Source of the DNA: CAXRDE01 sp964229355
GTDB lineage: Bacteria > Cyanobacteriota > Sericytochromatia > UBA7694
NCBI GenBank assembly: GCA_964229355.1
Contig: CAXRDE010000025.1
Coordinates: forward strand, 248,001-312,000
Direction: 5' to 3'
Length of the DNA: 64,000 nucleotides
Under the pieces are notes generated by a model that was not told the DNA's origin, searched no databases, and saw only the letters and a list, made by a program, of their open reading frames with translations. Below, piece by piece: positions 34,846 to 43,641 of this stretch (position 1 is the stretch's first letter; every line of letters starts with the position of its first letter). Position numbers and translations under genes: made by a program.

Positions 34846-36675
34846 TCAGGGCAGGGTAAAGCGTGCCACCACGGGGTCATGATCTGAGGCCGCCCCCAGG
34901 GCCTCGCTCAGTTCGGCGTTAACGTGCACCACGTCCACTTCAGGCTGCCAGCTCCGAAACATCGCCTCACTGATCAAGAACTGGTCCAGACTCTGACTGG
35001 AACCGTTGTACACGTAAGTGTAACGCTCCGTCAGGGGCAATTGCTCGATGAGATTGTGTAGGCCCAGAGCCGTAAGTTGACGCAAAGGCACTGAGGCGTA
35101 AAAATCGTTAAAATCGCCCGCCAGGAGCACAGCGGCCTGTGGGTTACGGGACTGAATTTGCGCCACAAAATCACGCAAAATCCGGGTTTGCCGCACACGG
35201 GCCTGCTCCGAATGCAGCACCGGCGGCTGCAGGGCCGCCCAGAGCGGCGTGTCTCCCCGCTTGGAGCTGAGGTGATTATTGATGCAAATCAGGCTGTGTT
35301 TGCCCACCTGAAACTCCACCGCCAAACTTTTGCGGGTATCCACAAACGCCGGATCCTGTGGGGCGACCCGACCAGGATTCAGGGTTAAATGTCCCTGGGC
35401 ATCAAGGCCCACCGGGGTTTTGCTGTCCCCCTGAGGAGCCGAGCGCAACTGCACCCGGTCAGGGCGGTAAAGATAGGCCACACGAATATTGCCGTGGGGT
35501 TGTCCACCATCCTCGCCATTTACAGGGGAAATATCCACAAAACGGTAACGGGGACCGCCCTGTTGTGCAATCACATCCACCAGATGTTGCAGGACTTTAT
35601 CGGCGTGGACCTCTGGGGTGGCCTCTGGGGTGGCACCATCATTGTCAGCCACCTCTTGCAAGAGCAAGATATCGGGAGCGGCCAGGGCCTTGACGATGTG
35701 TCGGGCAATCCGCTGATCTTTGTCGGGCAAATGCTTTGGATTGGCCAACGTAAAGTTTTCCACATTAAAATTGGCCACGGTCAGCTGTCCGGAGCCAGCG
35801 GCAAGGCTTGTCACTTCGGGTTGTAAGCCCCCCGGCTGCACCGCAGGCAATGCAGCAGTGGGGTAAACAAAATATCCCGGCCGCTTCGACAGGTTATAAT
35901 CCAAAATCCCCACAATCGGCCCTTGAAACTGATCCCCCTGACCGTAGCTGCTGGCCTGAAACGTAGGCCAGGCCTTAAAACCCACATCGCCGTTGTGGGG
36001 ATCTTTCAGATGCACAATCTCAGGGTTATAATCTTCGGCTTCGCTCTGAATCACCAGCCCGGAACGGGCATTGAGCGGAGGTTGGGTGAAGCGGCCCGCA
36101 TCGGTCACCCCAAAGAGGTCACCATAACGGGTTCCGGGCGCTACCAGGCGAAGGGCTGGAAGCTGCACCCGCATACCCTCTAAACTTTCATAAAAATCCA
36201 GCCCGTCTTGCAAGTCCAGACTGCTTTTGGTATGCACATCGCCCACAAAGCGCGAAATGCGTGGGTTCGGAATTATGCGTCCACCCTGCCCCAACACCAC
36301 GGGCGCAGGCAAGGGAGCCTGACCCAGCACTGCAATATCTTGTGCCACGAGGGCTGTACGGGTCAGCCCCGTCTCCCCATGGGCGTCGGTCTGTTCGACC
36401 ACCCAGCCTGTCACCCGAAGTCGTTGCCCCACGTTGACCGGCTGCGAACTTTCGATCCACAGGGCCTGTGAGGTGCGTGCATCACCGTCTTCTACGGGAT
36501 CTTGCAGATAAAAGCCCTGAGGCGTCAGGGCGGTCACCACGCCTTCGGTACTTAAAGTCTGTCCTGTGTAAGGTGACTGAAAGCGAATGCCCTGAATGCT
36601 GGGAATAGAGACTGCCTGCGCAGCCATTGAAAAGCAAGATAAACTGAGTGCCAGCAGCAGGGAACGGTGAAACAT
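34846..36675 (-). CDS. secreted endonuclease/exonuclease/phosphatase family nuclease
   Basis: The 609-aa protein has a Sec signal (SMAAQAVS), then an N-terminal OB-like domain (about 30-180; TEGVVTALTPQGFYLQDP) as in extracellular NucH/ExeM-type nucleases. The EEP catalytic domain (about 295-608) has FNVENFT, the metal Glu in LLLQEVADND, INNHLSS, LLAGDFNDF and the final SDHDPV with catalytic His. It likely degrades extracellular DNA for nutrient or biofilm purposes. A ribosome site (CGAGG) precedes the ATG. Confidence 0.88.
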   Translation of the reverse strand: MFHRSLLLALSLSCFSMAAQAVSIPSIQGIRFQSPYTGQTLSTEGVVTALTPQGFYLQDPVEDGDARTSQALWIESSQPVNVGQRLRVTGWVVEQTDAHGETGLTRTALVAQDIAVLGQAPLPAPVVLGQGGRIIPNPRISRFVGDVHTKSSLDLQDGLDFYESLEGMRVQLPALRLVAPGTRYGDLFGVTDAGRFTQPPLNARSGLVIQSEAEDYNPEIVHLKDPHNGDVGFKAWPTFQASSYGQGDQFQGPIVGILDYNLSKRPGYFVYPTAALPAVQPGGLQPEVTSLAAGSGQLTVANFNVENFTLANPKHLPDKDQRIARHIVKALAAPDILLLQEVADNDGATPEATPEVHADKVLQHLVDVIAQQGGPRYRFVDISPVNGEDGGQPHGNIRVAYLYRPDRVQLRSAPQGDSKTPVGLDAQGHLTLNPGRVAPQDPAFVDTRKSLAVEFQVGKHSLICINNHLSSKRGDTPLWAALQPPVLHSEQARVRQTRILRDFVAQIQSRNPQAAVLLAGDFNDFYASVPLRQLTALGLHNLIEQLPLTERYTYVYNGSSQSLDQFLISEAMFRSWQPEVDVVHVNAELSEALGAASDHDPVVARFTLP

Positions 36676-36818
36676 AGCGCAATAACCTCGTTAAAAATGT
36701 ACGCTCAGCATACCAAAAGATACCTGACTGCTGCTCTGAAACACGGTTCTTGCTCTCACGGCGACAAAGGCATACAATGCAAGGGCAAAATTCTCATTGC
36801 AGAGAAGAGACTCGAAGT

Positions 36819-37721
36819 ATGTTTTTTTCCATCCTGTTCAACACAAGCCTGACGGCTACCACCGCCCAGGAACTCGCTAAAATCTACGCGCCGATTGTGG
36901 TCCATGACTCTCGTGAAACATCCCCCTTAACCTCTGTAGAGGCGCTTTTAGCAACAGGCCCCCGGCTCGAAGCCACCTGTAACCCAGGCCCCTCTTTTTC
37001 ACAGCCTGTTTTTGGCTTCACCGAAAGTTTGCTGAAGCAGAGTCGCCCCCCTTGTACGGCGGCCTTGCACTTTAACCGTGCCAATCCAGCGCCCGTGGCC
37101 AGGAGTTATTACCACATCCTCGATCATGGCCTGTATCTCACGATTCAGTATTGGTTCTTTTATGCCTGGAACGAAACCCAACATCTGGGCGGCGGCGAGC
37201 TTGCAGCCCTCTGTGGCAATCATGAAGGCGACTGGGAACACGTCAGCGTGCGCATCAAGCGCGATCCATTAAGTACAGCAAAACACCCTGATGACTACCG
37301 AAACGCCATCGACGCCCTTTATTTTGCCCAACACAAACGCGACAGCCATCCAGAACGCAAATATTTTAAAAGCACCGATCGGAGACTGTCTTTTAAAAAC
37401 GCTCAGATTTATGTGTTTTCGGCCAGAGGTAGCCACGCTTCTTATCCATCCCCCGGCACATGGCCGCTCTTGACCCTGGCAGGTATCACCTTAAAAGATG
37501 AGAATGACGGCAAGGGACTCACGCTGGATTTAGCCAACGACCAGTTAGCCCCCATCATGCAGGCCCCCTGGTTTGATTACCCGGGTCATTGGGGTGCCAT
37601 CGTGGACAATATCTGTACCCCCTTAGAAAAGGTCACCGCCCTCTCTAACGATGGGCCCTTTGGCCCCGGCCACACGGGGAAGGTATCCTCGTTTTATGAG
37701 GGGGATTGGCATGATAGGTAA
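36819..37721 (+). CDS. Vps62-like (DUF946) family protein
   Basis: The ATG at 36819 (300 aa) is preferred; upstream frame lacks coding character. Conserved blocks YWFFYAWNE, CGNHEGDWEHVSV and YVFSARGSHASYPSPG match the Vps62/DUF946 family, known in fungi, plants and bacteria as beta-rich proteins of unclear role, sometimes toxin-associated. The H-E-G-D-W-E and G-S-H motifs could form a metal site. The N-terminus is weakly hydrophobic; secretion is uncertain. Stand-alone gene, followed by a hairpin. Confidence 0.75.
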   Translation: MFFSILFNTSLTATTAQELAKIYAPIVVHDSRETSPLTSVEALLATGPRLEATCNPGPSFSQPVFGFTESLLKQSRPPCTAALHFNRANPAPVARSYYHILDHGLYLTIQYWFFYAWNETQHLGGGELAALCGNHEGDWEHVSVRIKRDPLSTAKHPDDYRNAIDALYFAQHKRDSHPERKYFKSTDRRLSFKNAQIYVFSARGSHASYPSPGTWPLLTLAGITLKDENDGKGLTLDLANDQLAPIMQAPWFDYPGHWGAIVDNICTPLEKVTALSNDGPFGPGHTGKVSSFYEGDWHDR

Positions 37722-37779
37722 ACATCACGCGTCATCTCATTTACAATAGCGTTTAAAATTGATAGAATACCCTTAACGC

Positions 37780-37818
37780 ACCCGCCATGCCTCTGCTTGC
37801 AAGCAAAATTTGGCGGGT
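37780..37818 (+). terminator. hairpin after Vps62-like gene
   Basis: Arms ACCCGCCA and TGGCGGGT enclose 23 bases containing the palindrome GCTTGCAAGC; ATTTTA follows. Possibly a weak terminator or a boundary of the accessory island. The T-tract is poor. Confidence 0.4.
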
Positions 37819-37844
37819 ATTTTACTATTGGTCACTTTTTCAAT

Positions 37845-38466
37845 ATGTCCCACTTTGCAAAACCTCCAGTATCTATTGCTGATCAAATTCAGTTATTGAG
37901 AGACAGAGGGCTTTCTATTCCTGATACTCAAGAAGCCAATCACTACTTAAATCATATTAGCTATTACTGACTTAGTGCTTATATGAGGCCTTTTCAATAC
38001 AGAGGTTCAGAACACCGTTTTCGGAACGGCATTGAATTTGAAGAAATCAAAAATTTGTACGTTTTTGACAAGGAACTTCGCCTTTTGTTGCTAGACCCTT
38101 TAGAGCGTATTGAAGTGGCACTGCGCGCTGTCTGTTTTACGGAATACCTGTGCTCACCATGGCCGAGTGTGGAATCGTGAGTACAGTGTTAAACCCAAAT
38201 TGCCTTCAGGAAAACACAGACCTCAGAACTGGCCTAATCTCACACAGGAGCTTCACTATGAAGGCATGAGAGTCAGCGCACATAGCCGTACTTCTCGGCT
38301 AGCTGCACTTTTGATTGTCATTCAGGCTTTGATGAAAAACATTAGCCCAGATTCTCAATGGAGCACGCGGCTCAAAGCGCTATTAAAGACGCTCACGCCT
38401 TATCAAATTTTGGCCATGGGGCTTTCGCTTGAATGGGCTGAAGATGATTTTTGGAAAATGAATTAA
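37845..38466 (+). pseudogene. broken Abi_2 (AbiD/AbiF-like) abortive infection gene
   Basis: From ATG 37845 the frame reads MSHFAKPPVSIADQIQLL, then HYLNHISYY followed by TGA at 37968-37970 where the family has Arg (YYRLSAY). It continues FEEIKNLYVFDKELRLLLLD and ERIEVALRA. Near 38130-38150 the frame changes and the family C-terminus appears directly (ALSVLRNTCAHHGRVWNRE, then KPKLP), so about 80-100 codons of the middle are gone as well. Abi_2 proteins abort phage infection and likely bind RNA through a HEPN-like site. Stop plus deletion plus frameshift show this is a remnant. Confidence 0.85.
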
Positions 38467-38478
38467 GGCATTAATTAA

Positions 38479-38559
38479 TCACTTAAACTCAATATCATCA
38501 CGCATTTCGGCTTCTTGTGCTTCGGGCATTTGGGTGTAGCGTAGGCCAGGTCGTGAGAA
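38479..38559 (-). pseudogene. possible C-terminal gene fragment
   Basis: A short open stretch without a start encodes 26 residues ending in RPGLRYTQMPEAQEAEMR and DDIEFK before a TGA. It looks like the tail of a real protein rather than random frame, but no family is recognised. It is bounded upstream by an in-frame TAA. It lies between the Abi remnant and the 38590 lipoprotein gene, so may be debris from the same insertion or deletion. Confidence 0.25.
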
Positions 38560-38589
38560 TTATGGCTGAACAGAAGCATTGATAAGTCG

Positions 38590-39930
38590 CTAATCTGTAC
38601 CCGCGATCTGAAAACTATCAAGGGCCTGAATATGGATTTTGCCGTTTATGCCGCCTTGCGCTAAGGTACTCCAGGCAAACAAACCATCGCCCTGCGAGTT
38701 TACAGATAAACCGACCCCAAGGGCTGGAATCTCTGTGACGCCCAGGGGGTAGCTCAAGGTACGGCTGTCTCGCAATTTTCCCTGCTCAAGGTGATGTATT
38801 TTAAAATCCCAGGAAATACGGTTGTATGGCGTGTTCGGAACTTCAATAAGGGTTCCCTGATCGCCTTTGAAATCAAAAACCACAAAAGAATCTGGAGAGA
38901 GGGGGGGCAATTCGAGTATTTGCGCCTGACCCACTGAAAACAAGCGGACAGGATGAGTCTGTTGTACGCCATTTTTCTGCAGTAAATACACATAGCCGTT
39001 TCCACTGGCATCTAAGTGAACATATGGTGCAGACATGCGGAAAGGCCCGCCCAGGCTGACCATTTGCTCGCCCAGTTGACCCTGGTGAATCTCTCGCAAA
39101 AACCATTGCTGTTCTCGGCTATTATAGAGAACTAAGCCATTTTTATCGGCATTGAGCCAAACTCTGGTGATTTGACCTGACACCCCCGATAAATCTACCC
39201 CTTTATCGAGGGTGGATTGGACACGATGGGAGCGAATGGGTACAAAAACCCAGTGTGATGCGGGTGCGGGTTCTTCAGGAGGTGGGGGGGTTCCAGCGGG
39301 CCTAACCGCTGATGGGAAAGAGGTCACCGGGTCTGTGACATATAAACTCAGGTAGCCATTACCACTGGCATCCACGAGCTTTTGTCCTAGCTTGATGCCT
39401 GAAAACTGTTCTGGAAAGGTCAGGGTGGTGGGTTCACTATCGGGTTTAAAGTCCGATAGCGTAATGGTTCTTAGTTCTAGAGGGGCGTTCTCTGGAGGCA
39501 TTGCGATTGCAGGTTGAGCACCAGACGGATCGTGTGGACCGGGTGTATTTACTGCAATAACTTGTCCCTGTCCTTGCTCGCTCAAAAAAAGGGTGTAATC
39601 TGCTGCCTGCCGGCTTAGGAGCGAGGGATAGTTAAGTAATCTATCTTGTAAGACAAAATGGTTAATGATATGTATGCCCAGCGGCTCAGCACTCTCTCTG
39701 GCACCGGTGACAAAAATACCGTTGCCCTCTTCGTTCAACGAGAGCCTGAAATGGTTGCGAGGCTGCGAGAAGCTAAGGACTTGCTGGTTTAAAGACGCAC
39801 GATTGGGCTGAGGTGTTGACATGGTGGGCGTTACACTCGAAAAAGGAGATGAAGGTGGGGTCGCAGGTTGCTGAGTGGATTGGCAGGCACTCAAAACCAA
39901 CGCCAAAGAAAAGAGTCGTAATGCTTTCAT
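38590..39930 (-). CDS. lipoprotein, beta-propeller-like, unknown
   Basis: The ATG at 39930 with ribosome site CGAGG gives 446 aa; a longer start adds an unlikely N-terminus. The lipobox is LSAC (Cys 16). A Pro/Ser/Thr spacer follows, then repeats of the type GNGIFVTGAR, GNGYLSLYVTD, KNGLVLYN, GNGYVYLLQKN and GDGLFAWS about every 60-80 residues, suggesting a propeller with D/N-x-x-G-N-G turns. Probably surface exposed. No enzymatic motif. A strong hairpin sits in the 5' leader region. Confidence 0.75.
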   Translation of the reverse strand: MKALRLFSLALVLSACQSTQQPATPPSSPFSSVTPTMSTPQPNRASLNQQVLSFSQPRNHFRLSLNEEGNGIFVTGARESAEPLGIHIINHFVLQDRLLNYPSLLSRQAADYTLFLSEQGQGQVIAVNTPGPHDPSGAQPAIAMPPENAPLELRTITLSDFKPDSEPTTLTFPEQFSGIKLGQKLVDASGNGYLSLYVTDPVTSFPSAVRPAGTPPPPEEPAPASHWVFVPIRSHRVQSTLDKGVDLSGVSGQITRVWLNADKNGLVLYNSREQQWFLREIHQGQLGEQMVSLGGPFRMSAPYVHLDASGNGYVYLLQKNGVQQTHPVRLFSVGQAQILELPPLSPDSFVVFDFKGDQGTLIEVPNTPYNRISWDFKIHHLEQGKLRDSRTLSYPLGVTEIPALGVGLSVNSQGDGLFAWSTLAQGGINGKIHIQALDSFQIAGTD

Positions 39931-39981
39931 AAAAACCTCGTTAAAACTTGTGGGTATGGGCCAGGCCATGCAAAAAAAGCA

Positions 39982-40022
39982 ATGCTTGACTTACTCTTAT
40001 GTAGAAGCCGTAAGTCAAGCAT
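39982..40022. repeat. perfect 13-bp inverted repeat between divergent genes
   Basis: Arms ATGCTTGACTTAC and GTAAGTCAAGCAT are exact, with a 15-base spacer. On the minus strand the stem is followed by TGC and seven Ts, the form of an intrinsic terminator, yet it lies about 50 bp before the lipoprotein start at 39930 with no minus-strand gene upstream. It may be an attenuator in the leader or a mobile-element end. Confidence 0.7.
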
Positions 40023-40138
40023 AACAGTAAACTTCAGAAAAATATAGTTCTTTTAATACGTATAAACCATAATGTGGCTTTTTTGGATGAAATTTCACTC
40101 AACAAATAAATAATTTAAGTTTATAATTTTAATTTTTT

Positions 40139-40149
40139 GGGTATATAAT
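40139..40149 (+). promoter_or_regulatory. GGGTATATAAT promoter element for toxin gene
   Basis: GGGTATATAAT, a variant of GGGTATAAT with two extra bases, 52 bp before the ATG of the toxin gene. Surrounded by very AT-rich DNA (40060-40150). TATAAT would be the -10. Confidence 0.4.
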
Positions 40150-40200
40150 ACAAAGCCACAACAAGTTTTGTTTTTTATCCTCAATCTGCGGAGAATTTAA

Positions 40201-42288
40201 ATGAGTAATTTGCATGTCAATCGAAATGTTTTTCAAGCTGTTAAACAGTCCGTCGAAACGGGAAGAACACCTCATGGTATGCCTGAAATAGATGCGACAG
40301 AAGTCAAGAACATAGAAAGTGAAGTTGTTAGCGATGGAGATGTTTCCAAATCCGAGTCTCACTTACTTTCTGCTCTTAGATATTCGAGTACGGTCAATGT
40401 AACCGATGGGGTAGAAAGTATCGAGCTGGATCCTTTGAGTATTCGCTTCCCTGGTCAGAGCAACGTTTCCAGCCACAGAGATATTGAAACGCGTGCGACA
40501 GAACGCTTAGCCCAGATACCTCCAACACGCGGAAGCGAGGGAATTCCGCCAATGACACCGCAAGAAATCATAAAGGGGGCACCTGATACTTTAGATATTG
40601 CAAGCCGTTTTCTTGATGCTGGGGAGCCAGAGCTTGCAGCATCTCATTTAGCTACAGCAGCATCTACCATACGCATGAGTTTGCCTCAGACTGAGGGGGC
40701 TGAGCACACGGTACTTAGAGAGTTAGCTAACAATTTTGATGCCAGAGCCCATGCTTATCGGCAAACCGACCCTGACAGCTTACAGGGAGCAGCTGGTTCC
40801 CTCGCTAATGTCTATGCTCGCAATGCTCAGCTCATTGGCGAAAGTTTTTCCGCGTCACACCCTGAATACAGTGAGTTAATGTTACACGTTGGACGAGACT
40901 CACAAATTCAAGCTGAAATGATGTATCAGAGTGGTGCTAACACCAAAGCAATGTTAGGTTTGGGAGTTAGTCAAACTTACAGAGCAATTGTAGATGCTTC
41001 TTTTGCCAAAGATATTGCTAATACCGGCTATCTCAACAATCTTGTTACGGGATCTAAAGATGATTTAGAGCGTGATAAAGCAAAGATGACCGAAGTCTTT
41101 GATTTTATGGATGCAAAAATGCAAGCAGAAGGCTTGACTTTTCACGAAGCATGGAGGGATATGTTTGATGATGCTCGTGCATTGAGCCGCGAGGAACTGT
41201 CGAGCTTTGCGACCGCTCGGCAGGCAGCTATGTTTTTGCGAGATCATGAAAGCTCACGCGGTCTTTTAATTCCGTTCAGTCATTTATCGGAAGGCCTGGC
41301 TGATGGAGAAGACGTAAAAGTTGATCAGGCCCGGGGAGAACTTGTTGAAACACTTCGTGAAAATGATCAATGGGATCTTGCCAGACAAGTGCTGGATGAC
41401 CTACAGGAAAATGCACGCACTCCTGAAGGAGATAGTGAGGCAGCTCGTCTAAATGACAATGAATCAGGAGAGTGGTGGTCAGCCAAAGCCTCTCAATTTG
41501 CAAAAGAAGATTTGCCGGTTTTGCTTCTTTCCGGGGTTGTTTCTGGTGGCGCTGGATTAGGTGCAAGAGCACTGGCGGGAGCCGCAGGATGGGGAACTCG
41601 GGCAGCAAGGATTGCACAAGTAACGACTGAAATTGGGACATTCGTACCCACTGAACGTGTTTTAAATGATGTGATAAACGGTCGAAGAGCAGACTGGTCA
41701 GGCAAAGCAATGGCCAGAGACTATGCTCTAACTGCTGGAAGTTATGGCCTTTTTCGAGCACTTGGAGCGGGATGGAGAGCTTTACGTAGTCCAAAGTCTG
41801 CTCAAGCCTCGCAAGCTCCTAATCCCGCGAACCGGCCGGAAGGGAGAACTACACAGATTTCTGCAAAGGAATCATCTGAGAACGTATCAGCATTAACACG
41901 TGAAAATGAGAGTGCTGTCACTCTCGCCAGAAATGGTTATCGTGTAGAACAAAACCCCCGTGTACCAGGAATCAAAAACCCAGATTATCGTGTTGAAGGA
42001 CATATTTTCGACAATTATGCTCCGAGCAGTAGCAGTCCTAGAAACATAGCTAGCAATATTGAAAAAAAGGTAACCGAAGAACAGGCCAGACGTATCGTTC
42101 TTAACTTAGATGACAGCAATGTCACGATAGAAGCCTTAGAAAAACAGTTGGCCGATTGGCCCATAGAGGGGCTTGAACAAGTCCTGATAATCCGGAATGG
42201 TCAAGTGTCTAACCTTGCGCTACCGAGACCTACTCAAAGCACGCCCTGGTACAATCCCGGACTTTATCCGCATCAGGAACAAGACTAG
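40201..42288 (+). CDS. polymorphic toxin with CdiA-type tRNase C-terminus
   Basis: The 695-aa protein has no signal peptide. Residues 1-430 are helical and repeat-like with no recognised domain. A hydrophobic Gly/Ala-rich segment (about 437-475) could insert into membranes. Residues 568-680 match the tRNA-nuclease domain at the end of contact-dependent inhibition CdiA proteins: NGYRVEQNP, NPDYRVEGHIFDNYAP, EKKV, IVLNLDDSNV (a PD-(D/E)xK-like core with Asp, Glu and Lys). It should cleave tRNA in a target cell lacking immunity. The gene is 3 bp before its likely immunity gene and is AT-richer than the flanks. The delivery route is unknown. Confidence 0.82.
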   Translation: MSNLHVNRNVFQAVKQSVETGRTPHGMPEIDATEVKNIESEVVSDGDVSKSESHLLSALRYSSTVNVTDGVESIELDPLSIRFPGQSNVSSHRDIETRATERLAQIPPTRGSEGIPPMTPQEIIKGAPDTLDIASRFLDAGEPELAASHLATAASTIRMSLPQTEGAEHTVLRELANNFDARAHAYRQTDPDSLQGAAGSLANVYARNAQLIGESFSASHPEYSELMLHVGRDSQIQAEMMYQSGANTKAMLGLGVSQTYRAIVDASFAKDIANTGYLNNLVTGSKDDLERDKAKMTEVFDFMDAKMQAEGLTFHEAWRDMFDDARALSREELSSFATARQAAMFLRDHESSRGLLIPFSHLSEGLADGEDVKVDQARGELVETLRENDQWDLARQVLDDLQENARTPEGDSEAARLNDNESGEWWSAKASQFAKEDLPVLLLSGVVSGGAGLGARALAGAAGWGTRAARIAQVTTEIGTFVPTERVLNDVINGRRADWSGKAMARDYALTAGSYGLFRALGAGWRALRSPKSAQASQAPNPANRPEGRTTQISAKESSENVSALTRENESAVTLARNGYRVEQNPRVPGIKNPDYRVEGHIFDNYAPSSSSPRNIASNIEKKVTEEQARRIVLNLDDSNVTIEALEKQLADWPIEGLEQVLIIRNGQVSNLALPRPTQSTPWYNPGLYPHQEQD

Positions 42289-42291
42289 AAA

Positions 42292-42774
42292 ATGAGCATT
42301 TCTTATACTGTCTACTTTGAAAACCCACAGGAAATAGAAGGCTTTACCGACAAGCTTCAAAAAGCACTTGAACTTAGGCTGGATATTAAGCGGCAGCAAA
42401 AAGGATATGAGATTGTGGGTATTCCCGACTTGCAAGTTTTTCATCTCCCTGTCGGAGCCCTGGGAAGTCTCCTTGTAAAGGAGGATTATGGATTTACTCC
42501 CCATCTCTGTCTAAGTATTCGACTCGATAAATGGCAGCTAGAAAAATCACAGGATCGTATGGTTTCTCTCTTTTGTGCCTGTATTCAATCCACAGAAGGC
42601 GCTATTCTGGCTCTTAGAGAGCATGAAAGCTCTGTTTTTTATAGAAGAGAAGATCGTTTTGAAATGAATGTACGGGATGCCGTGTGGTACAAAAGAAGCA
42701 GAAAAGTACGCTTTCAAGCTTTTTTAAAAACCGTTGTTACCCTTCCTATTGTTGAAGTATCAGAGCAACCCTAG
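42292..42774 (+). CDS. immunity protein for the adjacent toxin, SitI3-like
   Basis: The 160-aa cytoplasmic protein is encoded 3 bp after the toxin stop. The block SIRLDKWQLEKSQDRMVSLF and the following GAILALREHESSVFYRRED and F-E-M-N segment resemble the F-R-L-D-K ... G-D-A-V-L ... N-G-E pattern of SitI3-type immunity proteins from myxobacteria. Immunity proteins bind and block the cognate nuclease domain, protecting kin. The match is by eye and only moderate; position is the stronger evidence. Same AT-rich composition as the toxin gene. Confidence 0.7.
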   Translation: MSISYTVYFENPQEIEGFTDKLQKALELRLDIKRQQKGYEIVGIPDLQVFHLPVGALGSLLVKEDYGFTPHLCLSIRLDKWQLEKSQDRMVSLFCACIQSTEGAILALREHESSVFYRREDRFEMNVRDAVWYKRSRKVRFQAFLKTVVTLPIVEVSEQP

Positions 42775-42806
42775 AAATACCGCACGGTTTATAGCAATAA
42801 TAAACC

Positions 42807-43046
42807 TTACAACCCGGCCGCCTCTTGAATATCCACCACACGCAACAGACTACGCCCCTTGTGGGGATCACTGGCGTATTGAATATATTTGCCCTGATCA
42901 TCGGCAACCTTACCGTCGGCTTCTAAAAGACCCGTAATCGCCAGTTTTTGCCCCACTTGAATGTCTTCAATACGACGAAAGTCCGCCAGGGTCATGGGGG
43001 CCAGATGCAGGGTGTAGACTTCCCCTTTTGGTAGGTGCTGTAAGCA
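42807..43046 (-). pseudogene. truncated OB-fold-like protein fragment
   Basis: This 312-bp intergenic stretch (42775-43086) holds an open minus-strand frame from an in-frame TAA (43047-43049) to a stop at 42807, with coding-like sequence (GEVYTLHLAPMTLADFRRI, VGQKLAITGLL, LRVVDIQEAAGL). The V-G-x-x-L-x-I-T-G pattern is that of small OB-fold domains such as DUF5666-type. There is no signal peptide or proper start; the internal ATG would give 62 aa only. Probably the 3' remnant of a gene cut at the edge of the toxin island. Confidence 0.4.
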
Positions 43047-43086
43047 TTATCCTGGCAGGTGTACTCTGGATGTCAGGTCTATTGAT

Positions 43087-43641
43087 TTACGGCGTGGGAG
43101 AAATAGGGGAGCGATTTGCAAGCCGCTCGTAAACTTTTGCCAGCAACCAGCTCCCTACATCCACCGCCAGGCCAAAAAACTTGAGCGAGGCACACCCAAA
43201 AGCCAGCGGTGCCCAAAAGGGTTCTTCAGAACCCAGTACCATCTGGATTAAAGCAAAGTTTTCAATGGCATCACACAACACCACCACCGGTACCAAAACA
43301 GCCAAAAACCTCAGATACCGAGTCCATAGCGGTGACACGCGCTGCATGCCCTCGGCCTGTTGCACCAGGAGAAGGTAGACCAGGGCACCGTAAATGAGCA
43401 GATATAAATAGTCCAGCCCCAGACCAATCCCCACGGCCACCTGCCCCTGAGGCCCCCAGGCGGCCATCGCGCCCCGGGCTTGCGCAAGCGAGCCGACAAA
43501 CTCAAAGGAAAAAATACCGTGGGGCGTTAACGGGGTGCGCAAAAACGGATCAAGGGCAGCCAGGGCGACACTGCACAACACAAAGAGTCCCCACAGCGTG
43601 TGGCGGATTGCGGCGGGTCTCAAGTGGGCAGAGGATTTCAA
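43087..43641 (-). CDS. four-helix membrane protein, unknown
   Basis: The start is a TTG overlapping the GFA gene stop (TTGA); 184 aa. Four hydrophobic helices (about 13-32, 70-92, 108-130, 145-168) with a conserved-looking DAIENF motif after the third. No recognised family. Overlap indicates co-expression with the GFA-type protein. Confidence 0.6.
   Translation of the reverse strand: MKSSAHLRPAAIRHTLWGLFVLCSVALAALDPFLRTPLTPHGIFSFEFVGSLAQARGAMAAWGPQGQVAVGIGLGLDYLYLLIYGALVYLLLVQQAEGMQRVSPLWTRYLRFLAVLVPVVVLCDAIENFALIQMVLGSEEPFWAPLAFGCASLKFFGLAVDVGSWLLAKVYERLANRSPISPTP

Noticed and set aside
40201..42288. Classical two-partner CDI system
   Set aside because: There is no TPS domain, haemagglutinin repeats, signal peptide or CdiB gene; only the C-terminal nuclease resembles CdiA.
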